Assembly: GCA_018296165.2 (NCBI GenBank)
Contig: JACKQL020000085.1
Coordinates: forward strand, 145,733 to 209,732
Length of the DNA stretch: 64,000 nt
Origin: Termitomyces sp. T153
Lineage: Eukaryota > Basidiomycota > Agaricomycetes > Agaricales > Lyophyllaceae
Reading direction: 5' to 3'
The notes beneath the pieces are model-generated. The model searched no databases. It was not told the DNA's origin and worked only from the letters and a program-made list of their open reading frames with translations. A program made the translations under genes and the position numbers. Shown here one piece after another: positions 11,382 through 21,220 of the stretch (its first letter is position 1; every line of letters begins with the position of its first letter).

Positions 11382-13689
11382 ATGGATGGCCCTTATGCCT
11401 CCCAACCTCAAGAGGTCCCCCAGTTATTCCAAGATGAGACCTCGCCACGGCGCATTTTTGTCAGCGCGAACGGCATAAACGGGCGGCCCAAGCTAGTTCG
11501 GACTCTCAAGGTGTGCATTGATAGATCTTTATTTTGTGCTGGTTTTGACAGTCTTTCCAGAAAGCTGGTGCTATCATATGCTCTGATCCCAAGCAGGCCA
11601 ACGTCATTCTGGTTGATCCTACCTCGGACGCGGGCAGAGAATTCATTCGCGAATGGGGTAGCGATACGGACAAGGTTGTTTTACAACATACGTGGGTTGC
11701 GGCATGTATTGCCGCGTCCAAAGTCCTTGGGAAAGATGATGGGTGGGGAGGTTTCCTTACGTTCGACGATGGGCTACCGATCGCAAAAGAGGACACAGAT
11801 CCAGCAGAAGACACGATCAAGTCAGTTCTCAATGTTTCACAATCTGGCTTCACAGCTGATCATATACAAGAAGTCCTCTTCCAACGCCCCGAATAACTCC
11901 TGTAGAAGTACCTTCGTCTACTTCTAACCAGTCAGCACCAACCACAGCCCCCGATCTGTCTTTTGGATCGCAGTCCTCACTTCAAGACACTGTTCCAAAT
12001 GGCTCACTTAACTCCTACCCTCTCAACAGTCCTTTCGCGAACCAACAGATGTACCAACAAGCATTCATGATGCATCCTGCTTTTATAGCCCAGATGCAGC
12101 AACAAGCATTTGGCCAGCCCAATGCAATGCCAGTCTTCCAACATCCGACTGGTCCCAATGGTCCATTGACGCCTTATTCTTCCGGCATGAACCCATTCAG
12201 TTTTGACATATCCAATATGAACGTGAATCCACCGTATGGCACCTTTAATCGAAATATGTTCCCTCAAGATCCCTTTAATAATTCTAGCTCTCCTAACCCA
12301 ACCGACTTCAATTCTTCTACTGTTCCTCCGTCTTTTCGTCGAAAATCACCCATCTTGTCTCGATCAACTCCCGCTTCATATACTTCAGGCGAACAAATGA
12401 GGTCAATCTCACCCACAAGCACTCTCGCCTCTAGACCCTCTCAGTCCATATCCCAAAGGGCTCCCAGTCGGGGGTCATCTCTCTCAGGTGCCTTATTCAG
12501 AACCAAAAACGGACTCGAACTTTCGTTCTTCGTTCAAGTCGACCTCAGTAATCGTTCTCGGACAGTCACTGCCATCAAGGTATTCTAAATTCCTAATCTA
12601 CTTTATAGTTGATTCCTCACTCCTTGACGGCAGAAAAACGGTGGAAAGATCGTATCTAGCAACAAGACTGCCGATTACGCAATCTTGTATAGTCAATCGA
12701 AAACTTTCCTTCAACTTTTAGAGTCGACTACTCTGGCAGGGAGACCGGCGGTCAGCGCTGCTTTCGTTCATGATTGCGTGGATCGTAACAAGCTCCTGAA
12801 CACGTCCTTATATGAGTTTGAGACTCCCCCACCCAAATCTACTACACCGCGTGGAAAACGCAAGAGAGTCAAATCTGAGGAGGAAGAGGAAGACTCGTTA
12901 AATGACAGTATAATTGTGAAACGTTTGGAAATGGATCACAGTCCAGAGGACGGAATGGATCCAGCTTCATCTTCCGATGAGGCTTCGGGTTTCACAAAGG
13001 CGGAAACTGACAAGCCCGCATCACCTGAAAGGCAGAACGTGCACCGTCTTCCAGTTCAATCTGATGATCCCTCCCTTCCTCGATCACCCACTCCTCCTCC
13101 TGATCATACCAGGAAAAAACGCGGCAACAGCGATGGGTACATGTATTCGGAGCAGGAGCGGGATTACGCCAAACGCTACATCAAAGTCCTCTTACGGCGT
13201 GACCACCAGATCTCGAACTCTGCAATTGGCAAGGCACTTTATGACAAGGTAAGCTATCCAGATCGTTCACACATCCAAAGTACTAATTTTACTGCATAGA
13301 TGGACAACCATAGTATCGGTTCTTGGCGGACATTTCTCACTCAAGAGCCGTTCAAATCTGTAGTCGACAGCTTGCGCAAAACAGCGGGCATTGAATTCCG
13401 GAAACAGCAAGCCAGGGTAGAGCTCCTGGCGAAAGAAGTTGAAATTGTTGCACAATTTTTTGCTACTGGTGCTGGACGGTCAAATCCGGACGAAGAGGAT
13501 GACGGAAATGATGCTGTAGCATGGGAACGGTTAACTCAACAGGTAGGTGGCTGATTTCCCACCAGGCTTCAATCAATTCACATTGAAATCCAGACAAAAT
13601 GTCAATCTTGTGCAAGCTGGACAGATTGGTATTCTGACCATCACGCTAAAGTCGAGAAGCGCTATCAGGAGTTGCTCGCTTCCACCTGA
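11382..13689 (+). CDS. RAP1-like telomere protein candidate (two BRCT-like regions, Myb-like)
   Basis: Six exons joined by 50-54 nt introns (11511-11560, 11821-11870, 12580-12633, 13249-13299, 13543-13593). The first region reads RIFVSANGINGRPKLVRTLK, then KAGAIICSDPKQANVILVD and LQHTWVAACIAASKVLG, which is BRCT-like. A long Q/P/S-rich linker follows. A second BRCT-like region reads ELSFFVQVDLSNRSRTV, KKNGGKIVSSNKTADYAILY and AFVHDCVDRNKLL. Next come a basic NLS-like GKRKRVKSEEEEED and a Rap1 Myb-type helix set: YSEQERDYAKRYIKVLLRRD, then GSWRTFL. The order BRCT-Myb matches RAP1. The C-terminus contains SCASWTDWYSDHH of unknown role. A different BRCT/Myb nuclear protein remains possible. Confidence 0.6.
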
Positions 13690-13781
13690 GTTTTTTAGAT
13701 ACTCTTGAGATTAGTTTTCTATGCATCCACGTATCTGGTTATGATAACTGTGCCGCAAGTTATGACAAGTTGGCACGGCAT

Positions 13782-14349
13782 TTATTCGATGGCTTCAACC
13801 GAAGACTTTGGTGATGGCTGTTTGAAAAATCTCCTCCGCCTCTCCTCCTGAGTAATTCCCGGCTCGCCAGCTAGTTGTCCTGAGTAGTCAAACACTCCCA
13901 TAGTGGTGCCGAGCACGACGCAACCACCAAGGGCCATGGGTATTGAGCGGGCTACAGCAATTTGAACATGCAGTGCCAACGCCGAGGCAAAGACATACCT
14001 CTTATGCCCGCCAAAAAACCTGCAGCACACGCACCAGCAGCACCATTAAGCGGATCGTCCTTCCGACGTTGATTGGCCACAATGGACTCGGTCAGCGCGA
14101 AAGTGGCGCCCATCCCAGCTGAAATAAAGGGTTATAAGAATTGAAAAGCACGATAAAGAAAACTGTACCGAATAGAGCGATTGTCCCTCCCGTCCGTGTA
14201 ATGAAACCCATAGCACCATTAGAGTGACTGCCGAGGGCATTTTGAATGGCACTGACGAAGACGCCTACAGCGCCAGCCTGAAGGCCGATAGCAGAGGCAT
14301 ATTTAAGAGATGGTTTGGGGCTGTACGGTGGGACGGGCAAATCAGACAT
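13782..14349 (-). CDS. Mitochondrial complex I subunit, NDUFA11/21-kDa type (Tim17 family)
   Basis: Three exons, split by introns at 14119-14168 (GTACAG...CAG) and 13952-13998 (GTATGT...TAG). The protein starts MSDLPVPPYSPKPSLKYA and is followed by alternating small-residue membrane helices: GLQAGAVGVFVSAIQNALG, MGFITRTGGTIALFG and MGATFALTESIVANQRRKDD, then NGAAGACAAGFLAGIR. This is the Tim17/Tim22 fold used by the NDUFA11 (B14.7, fungal 21.3b kDa) accessory subunit of NADH:ubiquinone oxidoreductase in the inner membrane. The C-terminal tail is charged. A TIM import component is the alternative, but the ITRTGG region and C-terminus favour complex I. Its start lies 70 bp from the divergent EED-like gene. 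Confidence 0.65.
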
Positions 14350-14419
14350 GGGTGAGTTTTGTAGGTGAGCGCAATGTCCCGATGGACGTTGATGATTGCC
14401 TATTTTGGGTTTGCTCAAT

Positions 14420-16354
14420 ATGTCCGAGCAACAAGTTCCCTGGTACAAGGTGCCCACCTCTTCTCCCCCGTTTGCTCTTACCAAAAAAATATATGTCTGT
14501 ACAATATCTCCCTCTTCAAATCTCTCCTGACTACCACACAGTCTAATGCCTCGGATTCTACCCCTTTCAAAAGCCTGGCTTTCTTTCCATGGACACATAA
14601 TTCCTACCACACCTTGTGGAATGGTCATCACAATCTTTCACAAGAGGACTGGTCTGTCATGATTAATGAGTTCTCGGATGCTATCGCTGTTGGGTCTGAC
14701 TACAATGTCTATGTCTTCTTCATGCGACAATCAAAGAACCCAATCTCCTACAAAGTGCCGTTCGTAAGTCCCCCCTCTTAGACTTACTATCCTCATACAA
14801 ACAAGCACAGAGTGATCACGACATCAAAGCCCTTTCTACTGATTGCATACGGGTGGCTTGGACTCTGGATCCTGGCGATCCTCTCGAACCTCTCCTTCTC
14901 TTCTCACATCTCAATCTTTTATATATATACAATGTCAAGAAGCAAGGTGTTCAGGGTTATCTTCGTGGACATGGTGGTGTAAGAGACAGATCTGTGACTC
15001 TGGGCCCTTCGATCTTTGACAACTGCTAGGCCATAACGTCGATTGTTGTGCACCCGATAAACACCAATTTGTTCTGCACAACTTCCAGGGATTACTCCAC
15101 TCGGATCTATGATCTATTGCTTAAACCTCAAAAATTAGAGGATTTAGGGAACCCTCACTGGCCTCCTGGTACAAAAAAGAGCTTTGCAGGTGCCGCACAT
15201 GGTCTCCACATGACAGAACCAGAGGGGGAGGGTAACGGCATAGGACGTTGCATTATCATTTTAATGGGCGGACGTTCAGGTGGCCACCAAGCTGCAGTAT
15301 TGAGTGCCGTGAGCTACATTCCAGTTCTTTTCATATTACCTATCTTGTACTTACATTACTAGGCATTCAACCCGGATTTCCCGGTCATTGCAACTTGTGG
15401 GGTGAGAACAAACGGTACTTGCATCTTCTGATAGGCATTGAATCAGACGTTCAGCTTGATAGACTTGTAAAGATATGGCATGTTCCCCGCGCCTCTAAAG
15501 AAACCCTCATTCGTGAAGATAAGCCGCTATTTAGCAGTGGCCGGATCCACAAAGCCCGTGTTTTGTCCATTTCATGGTATGAGTCGCTGTAAACAATGTT
15601 ATTGCAACTTACCATTCATCATAGGTTACAGAATGATCTCCTACTGAGTCACAGTGCTCCCGCTGTCATGAAGCGGACTTCTGGCAGCACAGAATCCAGA
15701 AAAATGTGGCTTGAACCTGGGCAAATTGTCATCTGGCTTTGGCTATCACTGAATCGCTTCTTTCCTGCTAAACATAGTGGTGTCCGCCAGGACATATTAC
15801 GTGGATGCGCGTCGGTATGTCAACTCCACTCACTGCGCAATCAGTTCTAATTCAAAATTGTAGGATTATCAAGAGAGTAGTAGGTCTTTCTTCTTGTATC
15901 CAGGAGATCAGATTCTTTGATTCCCGTTTACGTTTACCAAGGCTCTTTCAAGATCATATCTGCTATTTCCTTTCCGTCAGCACAAACCCAGTTCGACACA
16001 CCTGCTTTACACCTTTATCAATCTCCTACCCATGATCCCGTAGTTTCTTTCACATACCCTAAATTCAACTCGATTAAGCTGTTCAATGTCATCCACCTTC
16101 ATCCCCGTAAACCTCCTCCTTTTCCATTTGATGTGTTGAATATGGAGATCGGGGAGCATCTTAACGAGAACGGGGAAAGAGGAATCAGATCTCAGACGGA
16201 CATACCTCCAGAGGTTTCAGGTTGGGAAATATCACCTGTTGCTGGGACAGTCGGGGAGGAGATATTGGCATGTGCTATGGGTATGGAAGGGACAACTTTG
16301 ATCGGTGTTGGTAGCAAAGAGGGTAAAGGTATAATCTGGATTTGGAAGCTTTGA
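14420..16354 (+). CDS. EED/ESC-like WD40 protein (PRC2 subunit candidate)
   Basis: Ten exons by manual splicing, all introns 47-62 nt: 14495-14541, 14764-14810, 14979-15029, 15309-15362, 15402-15454, 15577-15624, 15815-15863, 15880-15941. (Eight introns are placed; a further one cannot be excluded.) WD40 blades read VAWTLDPGDPLEPLLLFSH, YLRGHGGAITSIVVHPINTN, TTSRDYSTRIYDL, VLSAAFNPDFPVIATCG, LDRLVKIWHV and SISWLQNDLLLSHSAP. The C-terminus GSKEGKGIIWIWKL closes the propeller. The blade order, the GG-H insertion after the Arg-Asp blade, and the W-L-DLLLS strand resemble EED, which binds H3K27me3 and activates the methyltransferase. The start at 14420 (MSEQQVPWYK) is chosen because it splices cleanly into the first blade. 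Confidence 0.6.
15864..15879 (+). other. 16-nt micro-exon in the EED-like gene
   Basis: Between introns 15815-15863 and 15880-15941 only 16 nt are exonic (GATTATCAAGAGAGTA). They encode DYQES plus one base of a Ser codon. Without this exon the frame either stops at 15918 or fails to reach the C-terminal WD40 frame. Confidence 0.55.
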
Positions 16355-16724
16355 TTTCTGTCAAGCTAGAGAACACAACACTTTTAAGTGCTATGTACAT
16401 CATATGCATTGATGAACTTGTCATCAAGGGATAGCAGGAAACTTGGGTTTGATATCTGTATGAAGTATAATACATTTCACTGTTTGAAAAAGAATGACTA
16501 GAAAAACAACAAAATCGAAGTTGGCGGCTGAAGCGCCCACAACTCGGTTATGTCCTACGTCCAAAGGTCCTTCCGTTGTAGTGACATTTCAACAACATAA
16601 AACTACTTCACACTCGTAACCAAAAAGCATCAACCGACTACAGCATCATGGATCAACTCCACTAAAACTGAATCAGAGAGACTGTCACTCGCCGGCTCAA
16701 AGAAACTTACGGATAGTCTGTCTA
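16355..16724. other. Intergenic between convergent genes
   Basis: 370 bp between the EED-like stop and the stop of the repeat-peptide gene. It should contain both 3' ends. No repeat or RNA gene seen. Confidence 0.5.
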
Positions 16725-17096
16725 TTAATACCGCTCAATCTTTCCAGAGATAGATTTGGTGGGGACCTCAGCCGGAATTTGACGCTTTCCGTAGCGCTCA
16801 ATCTTTCCGTCGGTGGATTTTGTGGGTACTTCGGCCGGAATCTGGCGTTTGTCGTAGGGCTCAATCTTCCCGTTGATAGACTTGGTGGGGACCTCAGCTG
16901 GAATCTGTCGCCTATCGTAAGGCTCAATTTCCCCGTTGATAGACCTGGTGGGAATCTCGGCCGGAATCTGGCGCTTGTCGTAGGGTTCAATCTTCCCGCT
17001 GATAGACTTAGCGGGGAGCTCGGCCGGAATCTGGCGTTTGCCGTAGCGCTCAACTTGACCGTTGAGAGATTTGACAGGAACCTCAGCGGGGATCTG
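16725..17096 (-). repeat. 63-bp coding tandem repeat, six units
   Basis: Six in-frame 63-bp units (the last shortened by the stop codon) that encode the peptide repeats of the precursor. Each full unit begins CAGATTCC or a close variant, after a Lys-Arg codon pair. Differences between units are mostly conservative, and the dibasic site is kept in every internal unit. Confidence 0.85.
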
Positions 17097-17283
17097 ACGT
17101 TTGACATAAATATGGACTGTCTCGAGAGTTTCAAGAGCCCGAGTCGCTGGGGGCTAGATAGATAACTGAACGAGAGTCGTTGAGAAACAAGATCGTGTGA
17201 CCTACATTCGCGAGGATAGGGCGAGACAGGGCCTGACCTGTCAGGAGAAGAGAGAACATGGCAACAAAAGTGTTGGCGAGCAT
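16725..17283 (-). CDS. KEX2-processed tandem-repeat secreted peptide precursor
   Basis: Two exons: 17206-17283 and 16725-17153, with a 52-nt GTAGGT...TAG intron. Exon 1 encodes a signal peptide, MLANTFVAMFSLLLTGQA, then LSRPILAN. Exon 2 begins with a spacer ending IYVKR and continues with six tandem repeats. Five are 21 residues, each closed by a dibasic KR (one RR); the sixth lacks the dibasic site and ends at the stop. A typical unit is QIPAEVPTKSINGKIEPYD followed by KR. The total is about 168 aa. This is the layout of fungal KEX2-processed repeat proteins (Ustilago Rep1, alpha-factor, dikaritin precursors): the ER signal is removed, then a Golgi kexin cuts after each KR to release near-identical 18-19-mers with N-terminal Gln, which could cyclise to pyroglutamate. 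No UstYa-like tailoring gene is adjacent. The function of the peptide is unknown. Confidence 0.8.
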
Positions 17284-17698
17284 TGTGAGGAGTTTTGGTG
17301 GGGATGTCACTTGAAGGCGATCAAAGGAGAGGAAAAGAAAAAGGAAGGCGTCCGGGCCTGCCACTGGAACGACGAACTGAGAGCTATCAGACTTAGAAGA
17401 AAAGGGGAAACGTATACGCACAAGCTTAAGGAAAGAGAAAGATGGGAGATGAAGAGAGCAGATGGATCAGCCATAGTCGACGCATAGTCTTTTATATCAT
17501 TTTCCACTTCGATGATGGTTGCCGCTCCAAGCTGTCAGTGTCAATGTAATCAAGGTCGAAAGTATATTCGTTGCTGTTGCCATAATCAGTGAGAAAATGT
17601 CCAGGAGTCCAAGGGCCAGTCAGCAAAGTCTCCGGTAAATGATATTATTATTAATAATGATTTATTACACGTGCCTCCATATTTTGTTACTTCCCTGC
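17284..17698. promoter_or_regulatory. Shared upstream region of peptide precursor and ESF1
   Basis: 415 bp between divergent start codons. It contains AT-rich stretches, including ATTATTATTAATAATG near 17644, and a TTTTATATCA motif near 17490 that could serve as a TATA element for the minus-strand peptide gene. No conserved operator is recognised. Confidence 0.35.
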
Positions 17699-19993
17699 AT
17701 GCCTGATCCACGCTTTGCGAGACTCAAGTCTGACCCTCGTTTTCGACGCCCAAGAAAAAAGCAAGCAAAAGTTCTCATCGACGATCGCTTCAAGTCTGTC
17801 TTCAGTCAAGAAAAGGTCAAGAAATCCGGTAGCTATGTCAGAAATTTTGCCGAACTTCAATTCTCACACCTTCCAGGCCGAGTTGACAAGTATGGCCGAC
17901 CTCTCACTAATACTCATGAAAAGGATAATTTGAAACGCTTCTACCGCCTGGATAATGATGCTGGCGATACGGCCGATACGGCCCTACCATTCACTGACTA
18001 TGCCCGCGGAGAGGTCCTCCTTGAGTCTTCTGACGAAGACGAAGAGGAGGAACATGCTCAAGATGACCTAGATAACAATCAAGCATCACCAAAATATGCC
18101 AGCAAGCGGCCACTTCCTGCTCAGGATGAACTCCCTGCCGAAATCGATTTGGACGAGGCAGAGTTTGCAGATCTAGACGCCCAGGCAGCTGCCTACGCGG
18201 AGGCTAACCCTGATCCCGCACATGAGGAAGTGGACCCATCGCGTCGTTTGGCTGTAGTAAACCTTGACTGGGATCACGTCCGTGCTGTACATCTTTACAA
18301 AATCTGCGCGTCACTGCTGTCCGTCACTGCTCCTCCCGTTTCCGCTGATTTACGGGAAAAGGCGAAAAATGCTTCCAGCAACATTGTACGTGGCAAGGTA
18401 CTCAGTGTTCGCGTGTACCTTAGCGAGTTTGGAAAAGAACGAACGGCTCGGGAAGAAAAGGAAGGACCGCCTCTAGAGATCTTCAAGAAGGCCCAGGATG
18501 ACGAAGAAGTCGATGTACAAAACATCTACGATGTCGGTGGAGAAGATGACTATGACAAGGACGCGCTCAGAAATTACCAACTCGAACGCCTTCGGTAGAA
18601 TCTTACCCTAATTTAAAGAGCTCACTCAATAACTTTCAATTCCCTGCCAGGTATTATTATGCCATAATTACTTGCGATACGATCGATGCTGCTACTCATA
18701 TTTACCACGAGTTGGAAGGTACAGAACTTGAGCGTTCTGCCAACGTTTTCGATCTAAGTTATGTCCCGGATGACATGACCTTCGACAGTGACTTCAGGTG
18801 ATCATGATCTTTGCCAGTTCATCTAACATGATTGATGGAGCATCTTCAACAAAGAGACGAAGCGACCCAAGATACTGATGTTACTTTCAAGAACCTTGAA
18901 TTTGTGACAGATGTAGGTGTTTCGATTTCTCCATATAATTTCCTGTTGACAATCCACAACAGGCATTGCGACACTCCAAAGTCAAGTTGACATGGGACGA
19001 AGACGACCCCGAGCGGAACCACATCACACGACGTACACTTACCAAAAAAGAAATTGAGGATGGGGATTTTAGGGCATATCTGGCCTCATCTTCAGAGTCA
19101 GAGTCCGAAGCTGTTGAACCAGCTCCTCACACCAAGAAGGACAGGAAGTCGTCTCGAGACAAGCTTCGAACACTACTCCTCGGTGGCAATGAAGACTTAC
19201 CTGAGGGTTGGGATCACGATCAAGACCAAGAAGATGTTGATATGGAGATAACATTTACCCCTGGACTGAGCGAGGCGAAAGAAGATGAGACTACGCTTGA
19301 TAAATATCGGAGAAAAATGAGAGAGAAGAGGAGGAAGAAGAAGGAAGAAAAGACGCTGAAAGTCGATGTCGGTGAAGATAAGGACGACTTCTTTGATATC
19401 GAGAGCGACACGAAAGATGGAGAACCTCCGGTAGCCAATGGCAAGAATCAACAAAAGAACATACAGCATGGCACCCATCCTACACGACCTGTCAGCACTG
19501 CTGAGGAGCTTGCACTTCTTGTCGCGTCGGTTGACCCCAATGCAGAAACTAAGCACTTTAATTTGAAATCGGTCCTCAAAGCAGAGAAGAAAGCTCATCG
19601 AAAGGGGAAGAGGAAAAAGAATGACAAAAACGATGACGGCGACAATGAAATCCAAGCAGATTTCAGAATTGATGTCAACGACGAGCGTTTCAGAGCCCTT
19701 CACGAAGACCATCAGTATGCCATTGACCCAACAAATCCTCAGTATGTTGCATTTGAAATGCGTTTTCACTCTTTAATCTCGTGATGTTTAGGTTTAGGAG
19801 GACCGCAGCCATGGACACGTTCCTGCAGGAGCGATCGAGGCGAAAAGCAGATGACACGAAAGCTCCCAATTCGAATTTTTCACAGAGTCACAACGACCAG
19901 GATGGGAAGACTTTGAAAACACTTGTTGAGAGCGTGAAGCGAAAGGGTATCGATACTCTTGCGCGTGGTACAGGCAAACGGAGAAAAGTCTAA
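17699..19993 (+). CDS. ESF1: ESF1, pre-rRNA processing factor
   Basis: Nucleolar protein needed for 18S rRNA maturation. Five exons; introns at 18595-18650, 18798-18854, 18913-18962 and 19742-19791. The N-terminus reads DPRFARLKSDPRFRRPRKKQ, then DDRFKSVFSQEKVKKSG, the conserved Esf1 opening. The core includes RRLAVVNLDWDHVRAVHLYK and an RRM-like region, YYYAIITCDTIDAATHIYHE. Highly charged segments follow, for example KMREKRRKKKEEK. A C-terminal NUC153 domain reads DERFRALHEDHQYAIDPTNP-QFRRTAAMDTFLQE. The start at 17699 gives MPDPRFARLK; an extra 5' exon from an ATG near 17597 cannot be excluded, but no good acceptor links it. Confidence 0.9.
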
Positions 19994-20156
19994 GTAGTTT
20001 GCTATAGACAAAACGGATATGAATTACAGTCTTGATGAAATTTGTTACGTATAATGACCATTTCCCTTTAGTGCAAGTATGTGTAGTTAAGCACATTAGT
20101 GAACACCCTAGCTAAGCGTTCATAATCGATGCGAAACAAAGAGGAAAGACCTTACA

Positions 20157-21050
20157 TTATGAGATTTTGGCCTTTGAGAAATCCATTTCGGGGTGGGCGG
20201 CTTGAAATTTCTTTAAAGCCTTATTAATCAGGTCAAACAATCTGTATCGCTGCACGATTCAAATCTAAACTCACTTCTATCTTCTTCAACTCATCGGAGG
20301 TCGGCTTTCCTAGTTGCTAAAGAAGGAAGAGTCAATTACCGTATAATACTTGTTTGGACGCGACTACCTTTTGCTGATTGTCGAACTGAAAGCATATTGA
20401 TCTTTCAGGATGAACCTTGGAAAGACCATAACTACGTACCATCATTTTCTCGACCATCCCTCTTGGAAATTGATGTTCAGGCGCGATTGTTGAAGAAAAA
20501 AAGGGGAATTTACCTCGTCTCTCCGTCAAGATCACTCAGTTTGCTGTTCCCGGGCTCTATTTTCCTGGTATCGATCTTTGGGTGGTGAGTAAGAACATTC
20601 TCCCACCAACGCTCTTTATTGATTTTCTCCAGATGAATCAAAACGAGCTGGTTGTCCTCTATTGAACGATAAGAGAGAGACAATTGATGATTTCACGATG
20701 ATACGCACCAAGCGTCCATGTACTTTCTTCTACTTTGACATCCATGCAAAGCTCTCCGTCGAGTATCTTTTCTTTACCTTTCAGCCCAACACTAAGCTTC
20801 TTCTTCGATATCGCGACCACGAGATCTCTTGCTTTCGTTCCATTCGGAACAGGTACAGTTATATCAACTTCCCCCAATAATTGTGTCCACTTGTAAGGCA
20901 AAGCTGAGAGGCATGCATTGGCTAGATCCTGAATGCGATTATGGCCTACCGCGTACCAGCCTGCTCTTCTTGTTCTCTAGCACGATCTGCCTGATCACGA
21001 GCTTCACGCTCTTCCTTGGAAAGGTTGTCATAATCATCTGAAGAAGACAT
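20157..21050 (-). CDS. NudC, nuclear movement protein (CS domain)
   Basis: HSP90-associated co-chaperone that stabilises LIS1 and the dynein pathway for nuclear migration in hyphae. The start at 21050 gives [20 protein letters not shown], an acidic/basic helical N-terminus. The CS (p23-like) domain reads [38 protein letters not shown] and [19 protein letters not shown]. The conserved C-terminal segment is [20 protein letters not shown], then [12 protein letters not shown]. Several introns of about 50 nt interrupt the gene, so no long continuous frame exists. The identity is unambiguous from the C-terminal third. Confidence 0.9.
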
Positions 21051-21220
21051 AGTGAAAGTTCAGAGCAACTTTCGATTTTGACGCTTGAGGGGCGCTAAAC
21101 TGATCAGATTTTAATCAGTCGTTTGTCTATGCCTGGATCACGTGTGAACCAAACAAGCCCTGAGCTCTCTCTTGGCGGCTACTACTCGTCGGCATCCTTT
21201 CTTCGCGACTAGCGCGGTCA

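Noticed and set aside
16697..17134. 145-aa minus-strand ORF with RFRPRSPPSLS-type repeats
   Set aside because: It is a shifted frame of the secreted repeat peptide. The chosen frame has a signal peptide, a clean intron and dibasic sites in register.
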